DNA of 64,000 nt from Colias croceus (Eukaryota; Arthropoda; Insecta; Lepidoptera; Pieridae). Each line of letters starts with the position of its first letter. Position 1 is the first letter of the stretch. The notes under the pieces are model-generated. The model ran no database searches. It worked only from the letters and a program-made list of their open reading frames with translations, and had not been told where the DNA came from. Both the position numbers and the translations under genes were made by a program. Location of the stretch: NCBI RefSeq assembly GCF_905220415.1, contig NC_059551.1, positions 9,496,001-9,560,000 on the forward strand, written 5' to 3'. Shown here piece after piece: positions 47,969-57,940 of the stretch.

Positions 47969-48835
47969 TGTATGTTTGGATTGTTTGGTAGATCAGATGG
48001 TATTTTTTTATATTTTTTATTTTATATAGGAATGTTTGAGAATAAGTCGTATATATTTTATACCCTTAAGTGATAAGGGTGTCTTGGCAGAACGTTTACG
48101 GGTCAGTTAGTTTGAGTATAGAAATTGATTGTCTTTGAAGAAAGATATTTGCTATTGTCGCGAAAACAAAACTTGAGGAGGGTCAATTCGATGTAAATAA
48201 TATTATCTATTATTTCATATATTTATTGACTCGGGAAAAATCATGTGCCAATCAGCTAATGTAACTATTAATTATAATATTTCAAAACCGATCTAGCATT
48301 TTTACGTAAAATCGCTATATTTTTGTAGCTTTGTTTTGTAGCTTATAAAAAATGTAGCATCGTAAAAGCAAATATTTTTTCAAAGTCGGTTAAGTAATTC
48401 TTGAGTTCATCTATTAGGTACAGACACAATCAAGTCTTTAAAAAATCTATACGTACATATTTTTGATGTTTTTTATTTTCATCATAAATTCACTTATGTG
48501 CACGGCGTTAAACATAAGTTATTTTTAACAAAAAACAAAGCTTCTCCCCTAGTAATTACATTAATGACAATTATTTTTACCCCCGCGTCACCGGATATGC
48601 GCACGCGCACCGAAATACATCACAATGGCGCCGAGCCATTATCGTTTATTAGGTTATATATAGATATGACTTTAAGTGAAAATAGTAAATAGAAATAGAC
48701 ACAAAGAAAACTATCTAGCTTTGTGGGCAAAAAGTGTAGGTAATCGGTCATTTTATCAGAATAATTTAATTAATACGACCATTATTACCTAGTTTTCTTG
48801 AAAAAATTTATTATTAAAAAGTCACGTTTCTCCCA

Positions 48836-49033
48836 TTAAAGGGACGCATATAAAAATACAAAATGCATGGTTCTGGTTCGGCATTTTATGATGAGAAAAC
48901 TTTTACATTTATTTTTTTTCTGCGTATTTTTCCGGGATAAAAAGTATCCTATTTTATGCCCAGGATGATAAGGTATAATTATACCAAGTTTCATCGAAAT
49001 CGAACCGTTAGTTTTCACGTGATGCCTGAACAT

Positions 49034-49066
<33 letters not shown>

Positions 49067-49190
49067 AAATTTTTTAATCACATATTTGGGTTTGGTATCC
49101 ATCCAGTAACACCCGCTGCTATTTTTTTTCAATATTTTCAATGTACAGAATTGACCCTTCTACAGATTTATTATATGTATAGATTATTAT
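48836..49190 (+). repeat. Dispersed repeat with a (GACA)n run
   Basis: ACCAAGTTTCATCGAAATCG, then AACCGTTAGTTTTCACGTGA, a (GACA)n run at 49035-49064 and a Helitron-like TTATATGTATAGAT end. Elements of this kind are common in Lepidoptera; I cannot fix its class. Open frames on both strands across it are incidental. Confidence 0.45.
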
Positions 49191-49694
49191 CTATTGACTA
49201 TATTAAATAAAATTATTATTAAAAATACAAATCCCTCAACTTAATCAATATTTAACTTATTACTTAAAAAACATTAGTCACACACTACCTACTTACTACA
49301 TATTTCATTTTGCACGTCAAATTAATCAGCCCCCCAAACTAATATAAACTCAATAGTCTGAACAAAATAATATCGGAAAATAATCACACCCTCGAACACG
49401 TGTCCGCAATATGTGTATGTTTGTTTGTCTGTCACTCACGATCGGTGGTTATGGTGACGCGAATGGGATGGGGTTATTCTGGTGTTTATTTTTTTATTGC
49501 ACAGTAAAATTTATCTAAAGGTAGGTCTTGGTATTTATAAACGAGGTTATAGAGTGTGTTTACAATGTTATTAGAGGTGGAAAATATTCACGTATTGAAA
49601 TTGTAAGCCAATATAATTTTTATAGATAGGTCTATGCTTAATCTGTGCGATTCATGCCTACATTGTAAATTTTTAGCTTACAAATTAGGTAAAA

Positions 49695-49902
49695 CTAGCT
49701 TACCGCCCGCGGCTTCGCCCGCTTTCTCTAAAACCTAATAAATTATATACTAAAACCTTCCTCTTGAATCACTCAATCTATTAAAAAACCCGCATCAAAA
49801 TCCGTTACGTAGTTTTATAGATTTAAACAAACAAAGGGACATAGATTTAAATTTTAAGCATACAATGGGAAGAAACGACTTGGTTTATACTAGGTAGTGA
49901 TA
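49695..49902 (-). mobile_element. Helitron-type fragment, CTAGCTTACCGCCCGC class
   Basis: CTAGCTTACCGCCCGCGGCT at the left, then AATCCGTTACGTAGTTTTAT. The same class recurs at 57794-57940. Confidence 0.5.
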
Positions 49903-50470
49903 ATTCCTCTGAACCGTGGTTATCTTTTTGCTTACGTGTTCAGAAAATAATAGAAAACACAGCCACATTAAAACAATATATTTTGCGTAGTTTTTACAGG
50001 TTTTCAATTTCAAATATATTTCATAAATACTCACTCACGATTAAGACTGTGACGTCACGAAGCTATTCCTGTTATACTTTCTCAAACCCATTCCCTTGAA
50101 GTTACACGATTTATCCATAAGCATTAACATATGTACACATTATAGAAAAGCACAAAAGCTCTGCTTGATAAATACTGACTAAAATTATAAATTGCGATAG
50201 AGTTTGATCACTTGTTTTTTTTTGTTTGTCTTTCTTCCACGTGGCTACTGAGCGATTTACTGATAAGATAGTAAGTAAGTAAGGAGTGTCAAAGGCTCAA
50301 GGCCTTTTAAAGCAGAACATAAAGTTTTTTTTTAGCAAGTCGGTTAAAATCAGAATAATACCGTCAAATAATCCTCAATCAAGTGGTTCGCGTCGTTTAT
50401 TCCTTCAGTTTGTTTTTAGGGTCCCATTGTTAATTGCTGACACTTGAACTTTTTTTTTTAAATGAAGCTA

Positions 50471-50604
50471 AATTTTAAGGTCGCGTCATATGACGCTATA
50501 TGACAATGCCGTCACTTCATGGAGTAAGGCGACGACTTTGGTATCTTTGAATCTTGATAAAGTTTCACTTCTTACACGTGTGTTGGCACAAACGCTCTTT
50601 TTTA
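50471..50604 (+). repeat. Dispersed 'k' repeat, copy 5
   Basis: TTAAGGTCGCGTCATATGAC, GGCGACGACTTTGGTATCTT, AAAGTTTCACTTCTTACACG and AACGCTCTTTTTTAT. A small duplication of TATGACGCTATATGAC sits near the start. Confidence 0.65.
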
Positions 50605-50633
50605 TAAAAATATCACTAAACACCAAACCCTAA

Positions 50634-50696
50634 ATTGGATCAGTGGTTATTCTTAAGAATGGGTAGTCCATTCTTAAGAATAACCACTGATCCAAT
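50634..50696. repeat. Perfect 29-bp-arm hairpin
   Basis: Arms 50634-50662 and 50668-50696 (ATTGGATCAGTGGTTATTCT outermost) are exact inverses around a 5-base loop. It lies 30 bp after 'k' copy 5. Confidence 0.9.
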
Positions 50697-51302
50697 CTTA
50701 ATAAATTTTAGACCTACGAACGGCACAATTTATGGGACAAATTTCGTTTCTAATATATTAAAGCTTGGCCCTTATGGAGCACATCTGTCAGCGTGAAGGA
50801 CATGACCTACTGTGCTGTTTTTGCTACGATTTTGGTGATCTGTTGATGTTATATTGTGTTTTTATTAGGTTGAATGTAAGATTTATCATGTTATTATAGG
50901 TCATGATGTTTAGAAGTGTATCCCTGATTTCTACAAAAAAATTGCTTCTATAAAAATAAATTAAAGAAAGTGTCAGTAAAGATAACAAGTTTTTATTGAA
51001 GTAAATTATAATTAATTAGTAAAGAATACAATTTTTTTAAACTGTCTGCTTGTTTGTATTGGCTATTCTGACAAGAAAAAAAAAACATTTTGCCAATCTC
51101 TTACAACATTAATAACACTAAAAATCGTAAATTCCATTCGTATTACTGAACCTAATATGAACACCAAATGTACTTTGTATTCTTCCCTTGACCCGCGTTT
51201 TGAATTCTAAGGATTGCGACACATTGAAACAATATCTCTTCAAAGAAAGGAAAAGCGTTTATTTCAAGAAATTATAAAAAAAATATAGAGATGTACCTAA
51301 TA

Positions 51303-51430
51303 AATAAAAAATGCGTGTGTGCCGCCGAGCACACGTATCAGAAGCGCAAAATTCTTTGCCAAAATTCAAAGATATCAAAATCGTCGCCTTATTCCATGTC
51401 GTGACGGTATTGCCATGACGCGACCTTGAT
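51303..51430 (-). repeat. Dispersed 'k' repeat, copy 6
   Basis: Reverse copy: ATGCGTGTGTGCCGCCGAGC at its left, TGGCAAAGAATTTTGCGCTT region, and GCCATGACGCGACCTTGATG at its right. The 81-codon minus frame across it is a by-product. Confidence 0.65.
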
Positions 51431-52598
51431 GTAGGAAAACCATAACTAAAAAATATGGGCAGTATGAAAATCAGCAATATGCAGCTTTCTATTGTTGCGA
51501 GCAAAGCTGCAGGTCAACGATATTGTGTAACCACAGTGTGTAACCTATGACAACAGATACATCATATAATACAAATTAACAGAAACAATAAAAAACGGAC
51601 AAACTGAACCTTCTTTTAGATGATATTTAGCCAAATAACATCAAAAGTCACAACCCAGTATACATGACCCTTACCATAATTTATTCCAAATCGACTTCCA
51701 ATCGACTTACAATCGACGTGTGTTCGACATCAACCAATACGTGGACAAATGTCAACATGTTCTTAGAACACATTCGTGATAAGTGAGGAATGTGAAGGAA
51801 TGAATTAATGAATAAAACATGGCGTCCCTTTGTTTTCATCCAGGTGTTATCAATCCAGGAATACGGATCATTGGAAATGTTATGGGTTGTTGGAATTATG
51901 TAGGAACGGAAATAAGCCTTATGCTTTGTATTTTATAAAATAAAACAAGAATGGGCTTGATCTAGACATGAAATATATGATCTGTGATCTACACAGTTGT
52001 CGTATAACTTTATTTAAAGTTATAAAATTAGTTAATTACAGTAGTTATAAATAAAGTATAATTTGAGGCAAGATACACTATACTCGTGGCGTGTATCGCG
52101 GCCACCAATTATAAAAAATTAAATCGAAATTTTCAGACTGGTCCACTTAAAATATAGCATGCAATAAAAGACAACTGCGTTGAACAGTGAACTATATTAT
52201 ACTTTTGAAAAAAAAAACAATCACATCCAAGATAATCTATTGTTTTTGTTTCAAAAGCTCTATTTTAAAACATGTATTACGTCACTATGTTGTAAAGACG
52301 TCGATCTATTTTAATTAGTCAAAGGCGAACTCAATTTGCCCTGTCAATCAGGGATTACGGTAATCAGGTCAAATTTTAAATGTATTTAATATTTTACACG
52401 AAAACTGACGGTAACTAGGTTAAACGTAATTAAATCAATAGAAAATGGATATTCTTGGAGATACAGCGTAAATAATGGAAACTTGACATCTTAAAAATAC
52501 ATTGTATACTATAATATCATACATACATATTATTTGTGTTTCCTGAGCATAAAGTATAACACATGATAACACGCTTACAATATTTAAGTACCTACCTC
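51431..52598. other. AT-rich stretch, nothing recognised
   Basis: No gene, TIR or tandem repeat seen. A short run of CGACTTCCAATCGACTTACA-type repeats lies at 51692-51715. Confidence 0.4.
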
Positions 52599-52823
52599 CT
52601 AGATATCCGCCCGCGCCTGCGCCCGCGTTTTCAAAGAGGTAGAAAAATTCCCGTTCCTGTGGAATTTCCGGGACGTTTATTTAATGTAGTAGTGTAGTAA
52701 TGCTTTATTCTAACTTTAATCTTTAGCTACATACCAAATTTAATTGTAATCGGTACAAAAGTATTTGCGTGAAAAAGTAACAAACATCCTCAAAAACCTT
52801 CACATTATTTTATAATATTAGTA
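52599..52823 (-). mobile_element. Helitron-type element, minus
   Basis: CTAGATATCCGCCCGCGCCT at the left, GTATTTGCGTGAAAAAGTAA and TTATAATATTAGTA at the right, in the usual reverse order. A roughly 30-bp insertion (ATTTAATGTAGTAGTGTAGT) interrupts it. Confidence 0.6.
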
Positions 52824-52930
52824 ATGCTTATAATAATTTAGAGTTCATTTTTTTAATGAAAACTTTGTTTACCTCGTCGTCTTAAAACAAACAATTTTTA
52901 ATAATACTTACCTAACTTAGGGTCTGTATA

Positions 52931-53070
52931 AACTCAAACTCAAACTTTTATTTATTCAATTAGACTTCTTCTAGAAGCACTTTTGATACGTCATTAGTTA
53001 CATATTTTTAACATTTACCACCGATTTGGAAAGCAGTATCTACGGAGAAGAACCGGCGAGAGACTCCATA
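52931..53070 (-). mobile_element. Non-LTR retrotransposon 3' tail, minus
   Basis: AACTCAAACTCAAACTTTTA, TTAGACTTCTTCTAGAAGCA and ACCACCGATTTGGAAAGCAG. Same family as the copies at 47543 and 47801. Confidence 0.55.
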
Positions 53071-54777
53071 GTCGCTCTTTTAAATCATACCAGTTTTACA
53101 ATTTTATTTTACAAAATATATATGTATCACAAAGAACTGTCCTGTGGTTTTTACGCGACAACCCTCCATGGGTTTTTATCGTCCATACTGCTTAATAAAC
53201 AAACATCAACCAAACGTACTTATATGTTTAATTTTTATGCATTAAGTATACAAACGAAAGTTAAGTAACAGCATCAATTAACCTATTATTCAATGCTAAT
53301 AACCTTGTTATATGTAACACTAATGTCTTATTTAGGTATATCTATAAAAACTGGTTTGTTCATTCATATCTACGTTTCTCTATGTCGAGACAATCTCGAG
53401 GCAAAAATGTAATATTACTGGTTAGACGGAAACGGAGACGCGCGCTGAGACTAGTTTCTATTGCGGCGCCACTAGAAATTGACATATATTGTGGATCAAT
53501 GATCTATCTATTGATCTACGTCATGTAAGTAGTAATTGTTCATTTTTTTATTGATTGACATTTCAGCTTTTATAACCTTTCAAAATTATTCTTTACATGG
53601 CCAAAGACTTGATATTTCTTTAAACATTTATTTTTAATCTATGTCCCTGCTCTTGATAAAAATAATACTTATATATAAAAAGATCAGAAGAATTGATTAG
53701 GTACAATCGAAAGTTCTGTGGTACCAAAAGAAGAAGCAGTTGAATTGAAGCTCTCTTTTTTGAAGTCTGTTGACACATATAAATTGAACAAATGGTAAAC
53801 AATTTTTGTTTAATAAAAATTCCCTATACCCAATCAATAGAACAGAGACAGATAATCAATAACCTACATTTATTATAAACATCGCATACGTATACGCGTG
53901 TCATGCATATGGCACCCCAACTAATGCACCATTTTGACACGCCCGACTTACTTTTAATTACGTCGTTAATAAGACGAACGGCACAATAACATGATATTTT
54001 AATATGATTAACATCTGTTATATTTTAATGAATTAGTTTAAATGGGATGAAGCCTTTAGTGGAGTATACGTCTTATCGTTATTTGTTAAAATTAAAGTTG
54101 TTGGAGGGGAGTGTGTGTCGCGTCTTCGTCATAGAGGCAATATTATTTATACTTATTATGTGTAAGAATACTACATATGAATAAATTTACAACTTTGCAA
54201 TTGTATAGTAAAATTAATAACTAACAGCAATAAAATTAACTTTGACGCGAAAGGTCAATTTTAACACATTTGCACTATAATTCATATTTTGTTGTGTTGT
54301 GTGAATGTTGTATAATTCTTTTATATATTTAAACTATACTTTTAAAACATAACACTTACATTATTGATTTTATGTCCAAATAAGTTTATCTTATAATAAT
54401 TAATACAACTATAATTCATCAGCCATAAGTTTTAATAAAAAAAAAAAAATTCGTTCAATGAAATTCCTCGCTCGATAAGTTTAAAATAATTGAAATGTAA
54501 AAGCACATCGATACTGAATGCATGAAAGATCCCCTTATTGCAGACAACGTCGGTATTCAGCGTGTTATTAATACTGTCTTCCTGCTGTCCTGGTGTGTTC
54601 CACTTGGTACTAGTAAAGGACTTATATATTTTAATCATTCAAAATATAAGTGCGATATTTGTTAGTGCAAGCTTTTTGCGTGATAAATCGTTTTAAAACA
54701 TGTTATTATGTTGCTCTTTTTTAATTTTTGGCATAAGTTCGTTGTTGTTGTATGTGCTGAAAATAAATATTGTTTTA
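53071..54777. other. AT-rich intergenic stretch
   Basis: No gene or element with clear ends. A GC-rich patch at 53428-53475 (CGGAGACGCGCGCTGAGAC) stands out but is not attached to any frame. Confidence 0.4.
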
Positions 54778-54925
54778 TCTACACTTATATTAGAGGACAG
54801 ATTTAATTGTTTGTTTTTGCAATTATTTTGACACTGGAACTACTGGACGTATCTGAAAAATTATTTCACCAGTAGAAAGCTACTGCACAATACCTGAGTG
54901 ACATAGGCTATACATATTTTATATT
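54778..54925 (+). mobile_element. Helitron 5' fragment
   Basis: TCTACACTTATATTAGAGGA start, then GGAACTACTGGACGTATCTG and GAGTGACATAGGCTATACAT, a different Lep1-like subfamily. It stops where the reverse Helitron at 54926 begins. Confidence 0.6.
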
Positions 54926-55109
54926 GGCTGTGCTCCACAGTTTTACCCGCCATGTTCCTCTACGCTTAGCCAGATGATATATAGCCTATAGCCTTCCTCG
55001 ATAAATGGGCTATCTAACACCGAAATATTTTTTTTAAATAGGACCAGCAGTTCCTGAAGTTAGCGCGATCAAACAAACAAACTCTTCAGCTTTATAATAT
55101 TAGTATAGA
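54926..55109 (-). mobile_element. Lep1-type Helitron, minus
   Basis: GGCTGTGCTCCACAGTTTTA on the left and GCTTTATAATATTAGTATAG at the right end. CTAG has become GGCT at the junction with the neighbouring fragment. Confidence 0.65.
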
Positions 55110-55439
55110 TTGTTTTCAACGTTCTTATCGAAGTAATTTTTATGGGAACAAAGTAGAATATACCTGTAACTGAATTGATATATTTATAAGACACGACGCT
55201 ACTACTGAGGTATGTCTGTATGTTTGTTATATTAGCACTGAATAATAAAGTAAATATTTAGTACAAGAAACACTAATACGTATGCAAAATAAATAAAACC
55301 TACAGTTTCGTAAAGCAGCTGAGCTTATTATCTCATAAACAACTTGTTTAAACGGTTGGAGTAATTTTGATGGGAATTTAATTCCACTACATTTGGTGGA
55401 ATTACATTTAATAATCTACATTCTTATAATTATTAACAA

Positions 55440-55622
55440 CTAGCTTTCCGCCCGCGGCTTCGTCCGCGTTTCAAAAAAACCCATAGTTTCCGTTCCCGTG
55501 GGTTTTCCGGCATAAAACCTATCCTATGTGTTAATCCAAGTTACCCTCTAAATGCTTAATTTCATTGTAATCGGTTCAATAGTATTTGCGTGAAAGAGTA
55601 ACAAACACACACACACACACAT
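55440..55622 (-). mobile_element. Helitron-type element with (AC)n
   Basis: CTAGCTTTCCGCCCGCGGCT on the left, TCCGTTCCCGTGGGTTTTCC inside, and TTTGCGTGAAAGAGTAACAA running into an (AC)n tract (55604-55621), where the usual terminal sequence is replaced. Confidence 0.6.
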
Positions 55623-56015
55623 CAAAGTAGGACATTACAATTGATAAGTACGCATCCATAATACATATCTTTGTATGTATTTGCCGCTTTCATTTCTCAT
55701 ATTTTGAACCGATTTAGATATAAATTGCCTAGCCTTGGGAAACACATATTCTTTTTCATCATGTCAAGAAAACAAAACTTGTGCGTCACGAAATAAAATT
55801 AATTACATGCGAGGCCGCGTGCGAAAAGCTAGCTTATTTATCCCACTTACTTCTCATAGCATTTAATCAAGTAATACCTGTCAAAGGTGAGCATTGAAAT
55901 CAAGAACTATTGGATCTCCAAAGAGTCCTCAACCTATTTACGACGCTAGGGTCTATTCGACCCCGATCCATTTACGAAATGAAACGGCCTTTTGTTGAAT
56001 TTGTTTTGTTTTATA

Positions 56016-57765
56016 TTAAGGCCGTGTACGCGGTCCGTGCGCTGTTTGGCTCAAATATGTGATTTTTCAAACCAGATTGTCCATCAACCACTTATCTTAC
56101 AAACATATGAATTACTAATAATTTTAGGGAATTTTATTGTCTATATAGTTAGTTAAGAGTTTTTTTCAATTAATACAGTATTTGTGAATACCATCAAGAT
56201 AACTGAGCCGATGATTACTTGATTTCACTTTTAGTGTCAATTTCGAAGCTAAAAATATCTGAAATTGCTGACAGATCTAACACACATTTTTTTTAACTAA
56301 CTGCAAAAATCCTTATGAAAATAGTTAGTTAAAAGATTTTTTTATTTTGGACTCCTAACTTACGAAATTAAAATCCGAACAATGTGAATTTTTTTAGAAA
56401 TTATAGTCGACAAAATGATTATTTTCACCAAGATATTTGACTTAGTTGAATATAATTTATACATATTGCAATAAAAGAACGTATTACTTATAAGATAAAA
56501 TTTAAAAAATCAACTAAGGTACCTCTATTATTTTTCTACAATTTTTTTAAAGTACTATAAAACACTGCGCGCGACCCGATTAAAATCAGTCGGCAGCGAG
56601 CCTTTCCAGAGAGAGGACATGTTGCTCGGCGCTCTCCTGTGGACCTATGCTGTTCATAGTAAAAGGATAGCGCAAGCCGCGATCTATCGTAATAGATCGC
56701 GGAGATTTTGACTTGCGTTAAATTGAATAAGCCCTCTTAATTAAATGGCACACTAGATTGGTAGGTTCAAATTAGGCGATTATCACACGGCACCGCGCAC
56801 CGCGGCGGTTGGCAGTGAATCCCTACGAGGAACGGACTGTTCGACCGCGCGGTCGGGCGGTGTATGTGTGTTTGGTATCAACGGATTTAATAGAAGCCAA
56901 TGCAACTTGAGAACCGCTTCACCGCCAACCGCGGCGGCACGCGGCACCGTGTGTTAATCGCCTTATTGTAAAGGTTTAGCAATAAATTTTCGTATTCAAA
57001 AGGTAGATATTATTATTAGTTCAAAGATAAATTCGAATATTTAAGAGGGCTTATTCAATTTAACGCAAGTCAAAATCTCCGCGATCTATTACGATAGATC
57101 GCGGCTTGCGCTATCCTTTTACTATGAACAGCATAGGTCCACAGGAGAGCGCCGAGCAACATGTCCTCTCTCTGGAAAGGCTCGCTGCCGACTGATTTTA
57201 ATCGGGTCGCGCGCAGTGTTTTATAGTACTTTAAAAAAATTGTAGAAAAATAATAGAGGTACCTTAGTTGATTTTTTAAATTTTATCTTATAAGTAATAC
57301 GTTCTTTTATTGCAATATGTATAAATTATATTCAACTAAGTCAAATATCTTGGTGAAAATAATCATTTTGTCGACTATAATTTCTAAAAAAATTCACATT
57401 GTTCGGATTTTAATTTCGTAAGTTAGGAGTCCAAAATAAAAAAATCTTTTAACTAACTATTTTCATAAGGATTTTTGCAGTTAGTTAAAAAAAATGTGTG
57501 TTAGATCTGTCAGCAATTTCAGATATTTTTAGCTTCGAAATTGACACTAAAAGTGAAATCAAGTAATCATCGGCTCAGTTATCTTGATGGTATTCACAAA
57601 TACTGTATTAATTGAAAAAAACTCTTAACTAACTATATAGACAATAAAATTCCCTAAAATTATTAGTAATTCATATGTTTGTAAGATAAGTGGTTGATGG
57701 ACAATCTGGTTTGAAAAATCACATATTTGAGCCAAACAGCGCACGGACCGCGTACACGGCCTTAA
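56016..57765. mobile_element. 1.75-kb palindromic element, two 725-bp arms, TTAA edges
   Basis: Left arm 56016-56740 and right arm 57041-57765 are the same length and, in every stretch I compared, exact inverse copies. The outer edge is TTAAGGCCGTGTACGCGGTC and TTAA bounds each arm on its inner side too. TTAA is the piggyBac-type target, but the termini are not the usual CCC-type. Each arm contains a small perfect hairpin, CCGCGATCTAT...ATAGATCGCGG. No reading frame. The 300-bp loop carries a separate MITE. It could be a giant foldback transposon or a recent inverted duplication. Confidence 0.85.
56775..56962. mobile_element. PIF/Harbinger-like MITE inside the palindrome loop, 188 bp
   Basis: GGCGATTATCACACGGCACC and the inverse end (GGTGCCG ... 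read inward as CACCGTGTGTTAATCGCC), flanked by TTA at 56772-56774 and 56963-56965. GC-rich TIRs (CCGCGGCGGTTGG) stand out from the host. No coding. Confidence 0.75.
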
Positions 57766-57793
57766 GTATGTATATATTTTATGAAACACTATA

Positions 57794-57940
57794 ATAGCTT
57801 TCCGGCCTCCCCTTCGCCCGCTTTGACTAAAACCTTATTCAATCACTCTATCTGTTAAAAAAACACATCAAAATCCGTTGCGTAGTTTTAAAGATAGGGA
57901 TAGAGAAAGCGATTTTGTTTTATACTTTGTAGTGATGTAA
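57794..57940 (-). mobile_element. Helitron-type fragment, same class as 49695
   Basis: TAGCTTTCCGGCCTCCCCTT, AATCCGTTGCGTAGTTTTAA and GAGAAAGCGATTTTGTTTTA. The left end is damaged. Confidence 0.5.

Noticed and set aside
51259..51504. 81-codon minus frame
   Set aside because: Most of it is 'k' repeat copy 6; similar translations appear at other 'k' copies with stops and shifts.
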